Of a DNA stretch of 64,000 nucleotides, positions 28,845 through 40,446 are shown in pieces. The translations under genes were made by a program, and so were the position numbers. Where the stretch lies: NCBI GenBank assembly GCA_913774625.1, contig CAJYHL010000021.1, positions 62,001-126,000 of the forward strand, read 5' to 3'. This DNA is from an uncultured Acidovorax sp. (GTDB taxonomy: Bacteria > Pseudomonadota > Gammaproteobacteria > Burkholderiales > Burkholderiaceae_C). The notes beneath the pieces were generated by a model. The model searched no databases. It worked only from the letters and a program-made list of their open reading frames with translations, and had not been told where the DNA came from. The first letter of the stretch is position 1. Every line of letters begins with the position of its first letter.

Positions 28845-29086
28845 AAGATCCCAAGCATAGCGCCCGACAAGACAGTCGCCTCTGGCGGAAAATTTGCCCG
28901 GCGAGCCGGTGCTGCCTCATACCCGAAGCAAACTACCAGACTCGAAGTCAGAAAAGCAGCATCGCTCCAGGAAAGGGCTGCTGTGCTGGGCGCTGCCGGT
29001 TTCTGCAAACTGCGGTTGCCCTCTTACACGCTAAGCGTCCTGCTCACGCTATACATGCTGCACCCTCAGCCAAGCATCCAGCAAGC

Positions 29087-30931
29087 ATGTTTCCATCGCG
29101 CTTCAGGCACTCTTTCCGCGCCAGCCTGCTTCTGGCGGCACTGACAGTAATCTCTGGCTGCAGCACTTCCCTACCCACCCATGTCGATCGCCCGGTCAGC
29201 CACGCGCTAGCGGCAAGTCCTGCGACTCCGCTCGCCAAGACGCTGCAAGCCCGGCAGCCCCGAACCACCTCGGACGAACGCGGTACATCCGCCTTTCTGC
29301 TGCTCGACTCCCCGCTGGACGCCTTCACCAGCCGCCTCGCCCTGGTACAGCAGTCGCAGCGCACGCTGGATCTGCAGTACTACGCCATCCATGCCGATGC
29401 CAGCAGCGAGCGGCTGCTGCGCGGCATCGTGTCTGCAGCCAGGCGGGGGGTGCGGGTGCGCATTCTGCTGGACGATTTCCACAGCACCGGCCGCAATGCG
29501 CTGGTGATGCGGATGGCTTTCGAGCCCCGCATCGAGATGCGCATGTTCAACCCGGTGGCGGGCTCGCGCGCTTCGCCGCTGGGGCGTCTCTGGAGTTCGC
29601 TCACCGACTTCTCGCGGGTGCAGCAGCGCATGCACAACAAGCTCTTCATCGCCGACAACGTCATGGGCGTGACCGGCGGGCGTAACCTGGGCGATGCGTA
29701 TTTCGGTTTTTCCGACGCGGCGAACTTCGTGGATACGGATGTGCTGGCAGCAGGCCCCATCGTGCAGGACATGTCGCGCAGCTTCGACAGCTACTGGAAC
29801 AACGAGCGGGCGTATCCGGTGCAGTCGCTGATCACGCGCGAGGAATTGGCCCGCATCAGCGCGCAGGTGCTGGACGACGATGGCAGCGGCGCAGTGCAAG
29901 CGCCCCAGGCAGATGCCGCCACCGGCCAGGGCAGCCGCCCTCTTCCGCCTGACGGCGAACCTCGCCCCGCCAGCAACGCTGCCGCCGGCCCCACCCCGGA
30001 GCAGTACGCGCGCGTCTGGAACGCGCGTCCCATGGATCTGGCGGGCGCGCGCTTCGTCTGGGCTCCCGCCGTGGTACTGGCGGACAAGCCGACCAAGATT
30101 CCATTGGAAGAGCCCGGAGCGCCTGATGCGGACGACAGCGGAGCCGGCAGCATCCCCCCATCATCATCGGGCGGCGGGTCCGCCCCGGCAGAGGACCGGC
30201 CCAGCCAGGACCATGCCCGGCGAGGAGACGGCAAGGAATTGCAGACGGGGACCGTGCCCATGGCCTCTACCGGTGGCACGGTCGTGGACGGCCTGCTCCA
30301 GCTGATCCGGCTGGCACGCGGCGAATTGCTCATCATCTCGCCCTACTTCGTGCCCGGCGAGGACATGAAGGCAGCCTTCGCCCAGGCGCGGGCGCGGGGT
30401 GTGCGGGTGCGCATCCTCACCAATTCGCTGGCTTCCAACGATGCGCCCATTGCCCATGTCGGCTATGCGCGGCACCGGCAGGAACTGCTGGACATGGGCA
30501 TAGAGCTGTACGAGATGCGCAGCGATGCGGCCGGCCTGCGCTCGGCCTTCGGCAGCTCGGGCAGTGGAGGGGCCGCCAGCGGCACTGCGCAGGACTCGCG
30601 CGCCATGCTGCATTCCAAGGTGATGGTGATCGACGGGCGGCTGCTGGTGATCGGCTCGATGAACCTGGATCTGCGCTCGCAGCTGCAGAACACCGAGATC
30701 GCGCTGCTCATCCGCAGCGCCGAGCTTTCGCGCCAGGCCGCAGCGCAGATCGATGCCGCCATGCGGCAGAACGCCTGGCGGCTCGAACGCGATGGGCCAC
30801 AGGGCGCGCTGCGCTGGCATGCACCGGAAGGCAGCGGCCTGCCGGACGCCACGACCGACCCGGACACCAGCCTGGGCCTGCGGCTGATCCTCAAGCTGCT
30901 GGCGCCGCTGGCGCCCGACCATCTGCTGTGA
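29087..30931 (+). CDS. phospholipase D/cardiolipin synthase-like lipoprotein
   Basis: A 614-aa protein with a lipoprotein signal (LLLAALTVISGC, lipobox Cys about residue 22) and two PLD phosphodiesterase motifs: HNKLFIAD followed by GGRN (about residue 183) and HSKVMVID followed by GSMN (about residue 508). Other conserved pieces are LDLQYYAIHAD and LLIISPYFVPG. Layout resembles ClsC-type cardiolipin synthases, but a Pro/Ser/Gly-rich, apparently disordered insert of about 130 residues separates the two halves. It is likely anchored in an outer or inner membrane leaflet. The 242 bp between fimT and this ATG shows no gene. It converges with dusC, 14 bp apart. Confidence 0.87.
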   Translation: MFPSRFRHSFRASLLLAALTVISGCSTSLPTHVDRPVSHALAASPATPLAKTLQARQPRTTSDERGTSAFLLLDSPLDAFTSRLALVQQSQRTLDLQYYAIHADASSERLLRGIVSAARRGVRVRILLDDFHSTGRNALVMRMAFEPRIEMRMFNPVAGSRASPLGRLWSSLTDFSRVQQRMHNKLFIADNVMGVTGGRNLGDAYFGFSDAANFVDTDVLAAGPIVQDMSRSFDSYWNNERAYPVQSLITREELARISAQVLDDDGSGAVQAPQADAATGQGSRPLPPDGEPRPASNAAAGPTPEQYARVWNARPMDLAGARFVWAPAVVLADKPTKIPLEEPGAPDADDSGAGSIPPSSSGGGSAPAEDRPSQDHARRGDGKELQTGTVPMASTGGTVVDGLLQLIRLARGELLIISPYFVPGEDMKAAFAQARARGVRVRILTNSLASNDAPIAHVGYARHRQELLDMGIELYEMRSDAAGLRSAFGSSGSGGAASGTAQDSRAMLHSKVMVIDGRLLVIGSMNLDLRSQLQNTEIALLIRSAELSRQAAAQIDAAMRQNAWRLERDGPQGALRWHAPEGSGLPDATTDPDTSLGLRLILKLLAPLAPDHLL

Positions 30932-30945
30932 GCGGCTGCTGAGAG

Positions 30946-31911
30946 CTACCGTGGCTGCTGCTGCGCGACCCAGGCCGTGATCGCCTGCTGGTCCGTCATG
31001 GTCCGCACATGCTGGTAGGCGGCTTCCGCCTCGGGGTAGCGGCGGCGCAGCAGGTTGAGCCACTGCTTGAGCCGGCCGGCACGCTGCCGCGGCTCCAGGT
31101 CGTCGCACACCAGTTGCCAGAAATCGGCGATGTGCGGCAGCAGTGCGGCCCAGGGCAGGCCGGCTTCGGCCTCCGCCTCCGTGCGGCCTGCATCGGCCGC
31201 GCGGATGGCCAGGGCCAGCCCCGGGTCGGCGACGATGCCGCGCCCGAGCATCAGCGCCTGGCCGCCCGAGACTTCGCGGCAGCGCTGCGCATCGGCCACG
31301 GTCCAGATCTCGCCGTTGGCCACCACGGGGATGGCTACGGCGGCACGGATGGCCGGGATCTGCTCCCAATAGGCCGGCGGACGGTAGCCGTCCGTCTTGG
31401 TCCGCGCATGCACGACCAGCTCGCAGGCGCCGCCTTCGGCCATGGCCCGGGCGCACTCCAGCGTGAGGCTCGTATCGTCGTAGCCCAGCCGCATCTTGGC
31501 CGACACCGGCAGATGCGCCGGCACCGCCCGGCGCACGGCGGAAACCACGGTGGCGATGCGCTCGGGCTCGCGCAGCAGCGCCGCTCCGCCGCCGTGGCGG
31601 TTGACCACCTTGGCCGGGCAGCCGAAGTTCAGGTCGATTCCCTCGGGGCCCAGGGCTGCCAGCCGGGCAGCGTTCTCGGCCATGCTGACCGGATCGGAGC
31701 CCAGCAGCTGGGCGCGCACCGGCACCCCAGCCCGCGTGCGGCCGCCGTGGTTCAGCTCTGGGATGTAGCGCAAAAAGACCTTGTCGGGCAGCAGCGAATC
31801 GGTGATGCGGATGAATTCGGAAACGCAGCGGTCCACGCCGCCCACGCGCGTCAGCACATCGCGCAGAACGAAGTCGAGAAGCCCTTCCATGGGCGCCAGC
31901 AACAGCGTCAT
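30946..31911 (-). CDS. dusC: tRNA-dihydrouridine(16) synthase DusC
   Basis: A 321-aa FMN enzyme that reduces uridine to dihydrouridine in the tRNA D-loop. The N-terminus has the FMN-barrel signature LLLAPMEGLLDFVLRDVLT. The catalytic cysteine lies in LNFGCPAKVVNRHGGGAALL, and further conserved pieces are SAKMRLGYDD, HARTKTDGY, VVANGEIWT and MLGRGIVADPGL. The MEGxxDFxxR start and Y-P-P segment fit DusC rather than DusA/DusB. The first ATG is used. It is convergent with the PLD-type gene; a GCTAT hairpin repeat lies in its upstream gap. Confidence 0.93.
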   Translation of the reverse strand: MTLLLAPMEGLLDFVLRDVLTRVGGVDRCVSEFIRITDSLLPDKVFLRYIPELNHGGRTRAGVPVRAQLLGSDPVSMAENAARLAALGPEGIDLNFGCPAKVVNRHGGGAALLREPERIATVVSAVRRAVPAHLPVSAKMRLGYDDTSLTLECARAMAEGGACELVVHARTKTDGYRPPAYWEQIPAIRAAVAIPVVANGEIWTVADAQRCREVSGGQALMLGRGIVADPGLALAIRAADAGRTEAEAEAGLPWAALLPHIADFWQLVCDDLEPRQRAGRLKQWLNLLRRRYPEAEAAYQHVRTMTDQQAITAWVAQQQPR

Positions 31912-32027
31912 GCCCAGCCCCGCCCAGGCAAGGCCGGGCAGCTGCGCCGCATCAGCGCAGAGAACCGGAGGAAAGAAGAAAACATGCGTAAAACCTGGCT
32001 TGAGCGCTTGATTATCAAACGCATTCA

Positions 32028-32055
32028 GCTATTAAATATGTAGCGTCACAATAGC
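32028..32055. repeat. hairpin repeat of the GCTAT family, copy 3 (long loop)
   Basis: Arms GCTATT (32028-32033) and AATAGC (32050-32055) are perfect with a 16-nt loop. A nested 17-nt version at 32028-32044 has one arm mismatch. It lies in the 222 bp between dusC and the 162-aa gene, where I see no coding sequence. Confidence 0.55.
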
Positions 32056-32133
32056 TGGCTTGAACCGGCGTCATGCCCTCGTCACGGCCTGCAGGTCCAA
32101 TGCGCCCTGCGCCTCATTGCAGGCCACCGTTCC

Positions 32134-32622
32134 ATGCTGCTGCAGAAAACCGACAAAGCCCGACTCGAACTCTCGCCTGGCGTGCGCACGCTGAGCCTGC
32201 GGGAGCGTTCGCTGCTGCTGCTGGCCGACGGCCGGCCGCTGGCAGAGCTGGAGGCGATGTACAACGGCCTGGGCGCGGAGATGGTGCGCGAGTTGATTCG
32301 CCAGGGCTATCTGGCCCAGCTCGCAGCCGCTCACTCCAACTCCGAAGCCCCCGCCGAGCCCGCCGAAGCGGCGCCTGCCCCCACGAATGCGCTGCGCTCG
32401 CTCGCCGGCGCCCGCATGTACCTCTTCGACATGTGCGAGCGCATGTTCGCGCGCCGCGACCCCGAACTGGCCGAGCAGTTCCGCGAAGCCCTGCGTGCCG
32501 CGCGAGACCGCGAAAGCATGCTCGAAGTCGGCGAAGGGCTGCTGGCGGAAATCACCGTGCAGGCGGGTGCAGAGCGGGCCGCATCGGTGCGCGAACGCAT
32601 GCAGCAACTGCTGCCGGCCTGA
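32134..32622 (+). CDS. hypothetical protein with winged-helix-like N-terminus
   Basis: A 162-aa protein of unknown function. The first ~65 residues (LELSPGVRTLSLRERSLLLL, then ADGRPLAELEAMYNG and LIRQGYLAQL) look like the short helix-turn-helix fold found in some betaproteobacterial regulatory proteins. An Ala/Pro/Glu-rich linker follows, then a helical C-terminal half (MYLFDMCERMFARRDPELAE, ending RERMQQLLPA). The fold call is by pattern only. It is a lone plus-strand gene between minus-strand dusC and a minus-strand methyltransferase. Confidence 0.65.
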   Translation: MLLQKTDKARLELSPGVRTLSLRERSLLLLADGRPLAELEAMYNGLGAEMVRELIRQGYLAQLAAAHSNSEAPAEPAEAAPAPTNALRSLAGARMYLFDMCERMFARRDPELAEQFREALRAARDRESMLEVGEGLLAEITVQAGAERAASVRERMQQLLPA

Positions 32623-32676
32623 ACCGCTCCTCCCGTTCAAACAGCTTCGCCCGCAGGCGGATTCTGCGGGCCTCAC

Positions 32677-33855
32677 TCAGCCCGCAGCCAGCCGCCAGAG
32701 CGAGGTCACTTCCGCCGACCGCGCGGCATGCAGCGGGTCGGTCGCATCCGATGCCTTGCCGTGGCGCGGGCGCACGTCGTGCCGCTGCACCACGCGCAGG
32801 CCACCGGCCGCGATCCACTCCATCAGCTGCTCGCGGGGTCGCAGGCCCAGGTGCTCGGCCAGGTCCGACAGGATCAGCCAGCCCTCGCCGCCGGGCGCCA
32901 GGTGATCCGCCAGGCCCGCCAGAAAGCCGCGCAGCATGCGGCTGTCCTCGTCGTACACCGCGCGCTCGATGGGCGCGTTCGCCCGCGCCGGCAGCCAGGG
33001 TGGATTGCACACCACCAGGGGCGCTCGGCCCTCCGGGAAGAGGTCGGCCGGCCGCAGCACGATCCGGCGATCCAGCCCCAGGCGCTGCAGGTTCTCCGCC
33101 GCACAGGCCAGGGCGCGCGGGTCCAGCTCGGTCGCCACCACGCGGGCCACGCCGCGCCGGGCCAGCAGGGCCGCCAACACGCCCGTGCCCGTGCCGATAT
33201 CGAAGGCCAGTTCCTCGGCGCCTGCAGGCAGCGGAGCAGCTGCCACCAGGTCGATGTATTCGCCGCGCACGGGCGAATACACGCCGTAGTGCGGGTGGAT
33301 GCGGGCGCCCTCTCCCAGCGACGGGATGGGCACGCCCTTCTTGCGCCATTCGTGCGCGCCGACCAGTCCCAGCACCTCGCGCAGCGACACCACGCTGGGC
33401 TCTCCCGTGGACGGCCCCCAGGCCTCGGCGAACACGGCGCGCAGATCGGGCGCGCGGCGCAGCGGAATGCCGTAGTCGGCATCGACCGGCACCAGCACCT
33501 GGCTCAGCGTGCGGGCACGCTGGGCCTGCGCCTGGCGGTGCAGATGGAAGGCCTGGCCCGGCGTGTCCGCCACAGAGACGCCACCGGCAGGCGGCGCCGG
33601 CCTGCGGCTGCGCGACGATGGCTTCCTGCCGCGCGCATCGGCGCGCCGTGCCAGGGCCTGCAGCAGCTGCCGGGCGTTCTGGAAGTCGCCCGCCCATAGC
33701 AGAGCCGTGCCTTCGCAGGCCAGGCGGTAGGCGGTATCGGCGGCCAGGGTGTCGTCGGCCAGCTGCACGCGCCGCGGTGCCGGTACGCCGTTTTCCGCAC
33801 GCCAGAGCGCGCTGCGCTCCTGGCCGGAGGCGTCTTGCCAATGGAGGTGGTTCAT
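32677..33855 (-). CDS. class I SAM-dependent methyltransferase (NPPW type)
   Basis: A 392-aa protein. The SAM-binding motif I is AFDIGTGTGVLAALLARRG, an acidic residue ends the next strand (VVATELDPRALACA), and the catalytic motif is VVCNPPWLPA, typical of enzymes that methylate amide or exocyclic amino nitrogen (HemK/PrmC, RlmG, N6-adenine types). The N-terminal ~150 residues are not recognised. The true substrate (protein glutamine, rRNA or other) cannot be told from this. The first ATG gives MNHLHWQDASG. It is convergent with the 162-aa gene. Confidence 0.85.
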   Translation of the reverse strand: MNHLHWQDASGQERSALWRAENGVPAPRRVQLADDTLAADTAYRLACEGTALLWAGDFQNARQLLQALARRADARGRKPSSRSRRPAPPAGGVSVADTPGQAFHLHRQAQAQRARTLSQVLVPVDADYGIPLRRAPDLRAVFAEAWGPSTGEPSVVSLREVLGLVGAHEWRKKGVPIPSLGEGARIHPHYGVYSPVRGEYIDLVAAAPLPAGAEELAFDIGTGTGVLAALLARRGVARVVATELDPRALACAAENLQRLGLDRRIVLRPADLFPEGRAPLVVCNPPWLPARANAPIERAVYDEDSRMLRGFLAGLADHLAPGGEGWLILSDLAEHLGLRPREQLMEWIAAGGLRVVQRHDVRPRHGKASDATDPLHAARSAEVTSLWRLAAG

Positions 33856-33991
33856 GCGCGGATCGCCGAAGCAAGTGAGGGGCGGAAAAGCAACATGCGC
33901 GCACCCGGGGCGGATGCGCGCATGCCAGTGAGGAGGGAAGGCCTTGCCGGACCTGGCCGCGCAAGAGGAGCGCAGGCCGGGCCCCGGGGCA

Positions 33992-34513
33992 TCAGTTCAG
34001 CGGGCGCTTCAGGCGCACTTCCTCGATCTTGACGCCGCCGACGACGGCGGTCTTGGCCGTGGACATCTCGCGCTTGAAGCCGGCCATTTCATGGAAGCGC
34101 AGGGCGCGCTCGTTACGCAGCGGCACCCAGGCGGTGACGTTGGTGCAGCCTTCTTCCTGCAGGCCGTCGCGGGCGGCGTCCCACAGGGCCACGCCGACGC
34201 CCTGGTTCCAGTGCGTGGGGGCGGCATAGATGGCCCAGATTTCTCCGGTGGTGGGGCGGGACTTCTCGTCACGGGAGCGGTCGAAGCCGACGAAGCCGAC
34301 GATCTTGTCGCCGTCCACCGCGACCTGCACTTGCGGTTCGCAGTATTCGATGGCCTCGCGCCAGTAGGCCTGGCGCTTTTCGACGGAAGACATAGACTTC
34401 AGCTGGTCGTCTGGCAGCAGGCCGCGGTAGGCCTCGGTGGCGGATTGCGTGTGGATCTGGGCAATGGCTTTGGCGTCGCGAAGGGTCGCGGGACGGACCT
34501 GGATACTGGACAT
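33992..34513 (-). CDS. GNAT family N-acetyltransferase
   Basis: A 173-aa protein with the GNAT fold order: RPATLRDAKAIAQIHTQS at the N-terminus, a VGFVGFDRS strand, IYAAPTHWNQGVGVALWDAA (the acetyl-CoA pyrophosphate loop, Q-G-V-G-x-A form) and VPLRNERALRFHEMAGFK at the end. The substrate is unknown. The start at 34513 (MSSIQVRPAT) is chosen over an upstream ATG at 34558 that would add a hydrophobic stretch unusual for the family. It lies in a minus-strand run with the methyltransferase and the aldehyde dehydrogenase. Confidence 0.87.
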   Translation of the reverse strand: MSSIQVRPATLRDAKAIAQIHTQSATEAYRGLLPDDQLKSMSSVEKRQAYWREAIEYCEPQVQVAVDGDKIVGFVGFDRSRDEKSRPTTGEIWAIYAAPTHWNQGVGVALWDAARDGLQEEGCTNVTAWVPLRNERALRFHEMAGFKREMSTAKTAVVGGVKIEEVRLKRPLN

Positions 34514-34665
34514 GAGGAACGGAACGGAAACGAGTGGAAAAACGAAAAAGAGCGGCATTGTCGCCGCAAATGGTTTTTCAACTCAATCCTTCGGTTATAG
34601 GAGGCCGCCTGCGGCGCCGGCGATGACCCCTGCCCCGCCGGGCAGCAGCCGGCCGGCAGGCCCGC

Positions 34666-36102
34666 TCAGCCCATCCGCCGCAGCCAGCCGACGAGACGGT
34701 CGAAACGCGCGCCGTAGGGCGGATAGACCATGCTGCCCAGCGACCAGCGCGACTGCGCCAGCACCGACTTCTGGTGGCAAAAGCGCAGGAAGCCCTGCTC
34801 GCCATGGTAGGCGCCCCAGCCGCTGTCGCCCACGCCGCCGAAGGGCAGGTTGTCGTGCGCCACATGCAGCAGCGTGTCGTTCAGCGTGACGCCGCCGCTC
34901 ACCGTGCCGCGCAGCACGGCATCGCGCGCAGCCGCGCTGCGGCCGAACCAGTAGAGCGCCAGGGGCCTGGGGCCGGCGTTGATGTGCGTGATGACGTCGT
35001 CGGGCCGCTCATAGGCCAGCACCGGAAGCACCGGGCCGAAGATCTCTTCCTGCATGAGCTGCATGGCCTGGGTGGCGCCGAACACCAGCACCGGCGGCAT
35101 CTGCCGCCCCACACCGTCGCCGATGCTCTGCGGGGGTGGCGGGGGCGAACCCGGCACGGGTTCCAGCACATGCACTTCGGCGCCCAGCGTCTGGGCCTGC
35201 TGCAGCATGGTGCGCAGCCGCGCAAGATGCCGGGCATTGATGACCGAAGCGTAGTCGGGATTGCCTTCGAAGTAGGGAAACAGCCGCGCCACGGCGGCCC
35301 GGTAGGCCTCGGCGAAGGCGGCCTCGCTGCCGCGCGGCAGCAGCACGTAGTCGGGCGCGATGCAGGTCTGGCCGGCGTTCAGCAGCTTGCCGTGCGCGAT
35401 CTTCAGCGCTGCATCGTGAAGATCGCAGTCCGCATCGATGATGCAGGGCGACTTGCCGCCCAGCTCCAGCGTGGTCGGCGTGAGGTTGGCCGCCGCTGCC
35501 TGCGCGACCTTGCGGCCGACGGCGGTGGAGCCGGTGAAGAACAGGTGGTCGAAGGGCAGCGAGGCGATCAGCGCGGCCACGGCCGCATCGCCCGGCACCA
35601 CGCAGAATTCGTCGGGCGAGAAGAACTGCGCCACCAGCAGCGCCAGCTGCGCCGAGGTGTGCGGCGTGAGCTCGCTGGGCTTGAGCATGACGCGGTTGCC
35701 CGCCGCCAGCGCGGCGATGGCAGGGCCCAGCGCTAGCTGCACGGGGTAGTTCCAGGGCGCGATCACGCCGACCACGCCCAGCGGCTGGCGCTCGATCCAG
35801 GCCTGCGCGGGCTGCAGCACGAGCGGCGTGCGCACCTTCTGCGGACGCGACCAGCGGGCCAGATGGCGCAGCGTGTGCTTGAGCTGCGAATGCAGCAGAA
35901 GCAGGTCTGCCACCTCGGTCAGCCGGGTGGAGCGCATGCCGAAGTCCGCCTGCACCGCAGCAGCCAGCACGGGGCCGTTCTCTTCCAGCAGCTTGCGCAG
36001 CCGCAGCAGGCGTTCGCGCCGCACCATCAGCGGCACATCGGGCTGCGCGCGGCTGGCCTGGCGCTGGACTTCGAACTGGTGGCGGATATCGGCTGGCGTC
36101 AT
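34666..36102 (-). CDS. coniferyl-aldehyde-dehydrogenase-like aldehyde dehydrogenase
   Basis: A 478-aa NAD(P)+-dependent aldehyde dehydrogenase. Landmarks are GVIAPWNYP (catalytic Asn region), FTGSTAVGRKV, the general-base Glu in LELGGKSPCI (about 211), the nucleophile Cys in GQTCIAPDY (about 243), EEIFGPVLPV and a final LPFGGVGDSGWGAYHG. GQTCIAPDY and the roughly 480-aa length fit the coniferyl aldehyde dehydrogenase / class 3 group, which oxidises aromatic and medium-chain aldehydes. The substrate is not determinable. The start at 36102 is chosen over 36192 because the extra residues are atypical. Confidence 0.9.
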   Translation of the reverse strand: MTPADIRHQFEVQRQASRAQPDVPLMVRRERLLRLRKLLEENGPVLAAAVQADFGMRSTRLTEVADLLLLHSQLKHTLRHLARWSRPQKVRTPLVLQPAQAWIERQPLGVVGVIAPWNYPVQLALGPAIAALAAGNRVMLKPSELTPHTSAQLALLVAQFFSPDEFCVVPGDAAVAALIASLPFDHLFFTGSTAVGRKVAQAAAANLTPTTLELGGKSPCIIDADCDLHDAALKIAHGKLLNAGQTCIAPDYVLLPRGSEAAFAEAYRAAVARLFPYFEGNPDYASVINARHLARLRTMLQQAQTLGAEVHVLEPVPGSPPPPPQSIGDGVGRQMPPVLVFGATQAMQLMQEEIFGPVLPVLAYERPDDVITHINAGPRPLALYWFGRSAAARDAVLRGTVSGGVTLNDTLLHVAHDNLPFGGVGDSGWGAYHGEQGFLRFCHQKSVLAQSRWSLGSMVYPPYGARFDRLVGWLRRMG

Positions 36103-36231
36103 GGGAGCATCATAGGCAGCGGGCGTGCAACGGCCTGTAAGGGTGGCGGTGTCCTGTTGCGGCGCAGCAAGCGCGCGCGGAGAACGGGGCACAGCGCGGC
36201 CGGAGTCGCGGCGCGCGCCGGGCAGCGGCGG

Positions 36232-36573
36232 TCAGCGCACCTCGCGCGGCTCGATCACGTCCACCACCACGTCGCGTGCGCCGGGCAGCTCGCGCGAGCG
36301 GGCTCCGGGCTCGGCCGGCGCGTCGGCGCGGCCGCTGCGCGCCGTCCAGCGGGCGGTGCTGCGATAGACCGTGCTCCAGCCTTCGCGCGGGTCCATGCGC
36401 ATGGTCCAGGGCGTGACGGGCCGGCCGGTGAGCCGCGCCCACAGCGCGCGCACGCCCCACACCAGGGCCAGCACGACGGCCGCGGCCAGCAGGCTGAGGA
36501 AGAAGACCAGTCCCACGGCCACCACGAACAGGCGCAGCGTCCACCGGATCAGTCCGGCTACGAAATCATTCAA
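36232..36573 (-). CDS. small membrane protein with TTG start
   Basis: A 113-aa protein of unrecognised family. One long or two closely spaced transmembrane segments occupy residues about 6-44 (LIRWTLRLFVVAVGLVFFLS and LLAAAVVLALVWGVRALWA). A cytoplasmic or periplasmic Arg/Pro-rich tail ends VDVIEPREVR. I place the start at TTG 36573 because AAAGGAG lies seven bases upstream; the ATG at 36630 has no ribosome-binding site and gives an unlikely N-terminus. It is 72 bp after clpB on the same strand and may be in its transcript. Confidence 0.65.
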   Translation of the reverse strand: MNDFVAGLIRWTLRLFVVAVGLVFFLSLLAAAVVLALVWGVRALWARLTGRPVTPWTMRMDPREGWSTVYRSTARWTARSGRADAPAEPGARSRELPGARDVVVDVIEPREVR

Positions 36574-36645
36574 AACCTTGCTCCTTTCTGGCGGTTGCGC
36601 GGCGTCTCCATGGTACGCCGCGCAACCCATATTGGACCCGGAGCC

Positions 36646-39258
<2,613 letters not shown>

Positions 39259-39391
39259 GGTGGAAAAACCTCCGGATTGCGATGGATATGCGGCCGGCCG
39301 GAGCGGATTCAAGCCGGATTGGGGCATGCCGGACGGCCACCGCCCGTCGGACAATGTCCGGATCACTCATCGCCCCCAGGAGCTTTCCGCC

Positions 39392-40396
39392 ATGCCGCCC
39401 AACGCCCCGCACCGCGCCTTCGCCGCAGCCCTGCTCTCGCGCCGCACCTTCACCGCCGCCGCACTGGCAACGGCCGCCGGCTGGGCCAGCGCCCAGCCGC
39501 AGGGCGCGCCGGTGCGCCTGCTGGTGGGCTTTCCGGCCGGCGCGGGCAGCGACGCCATCGCCCGCCTGCTGGCCGAGAAGCTCAAGGATCTGCTGCACGC
39601 GCCCGTGGTGGTCGAAAACCGCGCCGGCGCGGGTGGGCAGATCGCCGCGCAGGCGCTGAAGGCGGCCGCGCCCGACGGGCACACGCTGCTACTCTCGCAC
39701 GACCACACCATCTCGATCTTGCCGCAGGTCATACGCAACCCGGGTTTCCAGCCGGCGACCGATTTCGTGCCGGTGGCGGGCCTGGCCACCTTCGCCAACG
39801 TGCTGGCTGTCTCGGGCGCCACGCCCGCGCGCAGCATGGACGAATACGTGCGCTGGGTGAAGACCCAGCGCGGAGGCAAGGACACCATCGGCGTGCCCGC
39901 GCCCGGGTCCATTCCCGAATTCCTGGTGCGGCTCATGGCGCAGCGCTACGGCCTGGACCTGCAGGCCGCGCCCTACCGCGGCAGCGCGCCCATGACGGCC
40001 GACATGCTGGGCAACCAGATCGCGGCAGGCATCGCCTCGGTGCCCGACCTGATCGAGCTGCAGCGCGCAGGCAAGCTGCGCATCGTGGCCGTCATCGGCG
40101 CCAAGCGCCAGCCGCTGCTGCCGCAGGTGCCCACCTTCGGCGAACTGGGCTTCGACCATCTGGACGACTACCCCTACTACGGCCTGTTCGCGCCGGCCGG
40201 CACGCCGCAGCCGGTCATCGACCGCTTCGGCTCGGCGCTGCAGCAGGCCCTGGCCATGCCCGACGTGCGCGAGAAGCTCACCGCCATGGGCCTGAACGTG
40301 GGCTTCGAACCGCAGGGCCAGTTCGCCGGGCGGGTGCGGACCTATACCGCCGCCTGGCAGCGCATCATCCGGGACAGTGGCTTTCAGCCTTTATGA
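39392..40396 (+). CDS. Bug-type tripartite tricarboxylate transporter substrate-binding protein
   Basis: A 334-aa periplasmic binding protein with a twin-arginine-like N-terminus (LLSRRTFTAAALATAAGWASA) and a family body: VRLLVGFPAGAGSDAIARLLA, VVENRAGAGGQIAAQ, YRGSAPMTADMLGNQIAAGI, GLFAPAGTPQPVIDR. Bug proteins are massively expanded in Burkholderiales and capture carboxylates and other small acids for TTT transporters or sensing. No transporter membrane genes are next to it, so it is an orphan receptor; the ligand is unknown. The start at 39392 has AGGAG about ten bases upstream. It is convergent with moaE. Confidence 0.92.
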   Translation: MPPNAPHRAFAAALLSRRTFTAAALATAAGWASAQPQGAPVRLLVGFPAGAGSDAIARLLAEKLKDLLHAPVVVENRAGAGGQIAAQALKAAAPDGHTLLLSHDHTISILPQVIRNPGFQPATDFVPVAGLATFANVLAVSGATPARSMDEYVRWVKTQRGGKDTIGVPAPGSIPEFLVRLMAQRYGLDLQAAPYRGSAPMTADMLGNQIAAGIASVPDLIELQRAGKLRIVAVIGAKRQPLLPQVPTFGELGFDHLDDYPYYGLFAPAGTPQPVIDRFGSALQQALAMPDVREKLTAMGLNVGFEPQGQFAGRVRTYTAAWQRIIRDSGFQPL

Positions 40397-40426
40397 GCTG
40401 CAGCGCTTGATGCGTGCGGGCATTAT

Positions 40427-40443
40427 GCTATCGAATAAATAGC
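40427..40443. repeat. 17-nt hairpin repeat GCTAT-N7-ATAGC, copy 4
   Basis: GCTATCGAATAAATAGC, 5-bp arms perfect, lies in the 50-bp gap between the convergent Bug-type and moaE genes. It is preceded by AGCTGCAGCGCTTGATGCG, which resembles flanking sequence of the copy remnant near 63982. Confidence 0.7.
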
Positions 40444-40446
40444 AAA

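Noticed and set aside
28493-29086. N-terminal extension of the phospholipase D-type gene
   Set aside because: The frame is open far upstream, overlapping fimT, but the lipoprotein signal peptide begins at 29087, so the extension is not translated as part of this protein.
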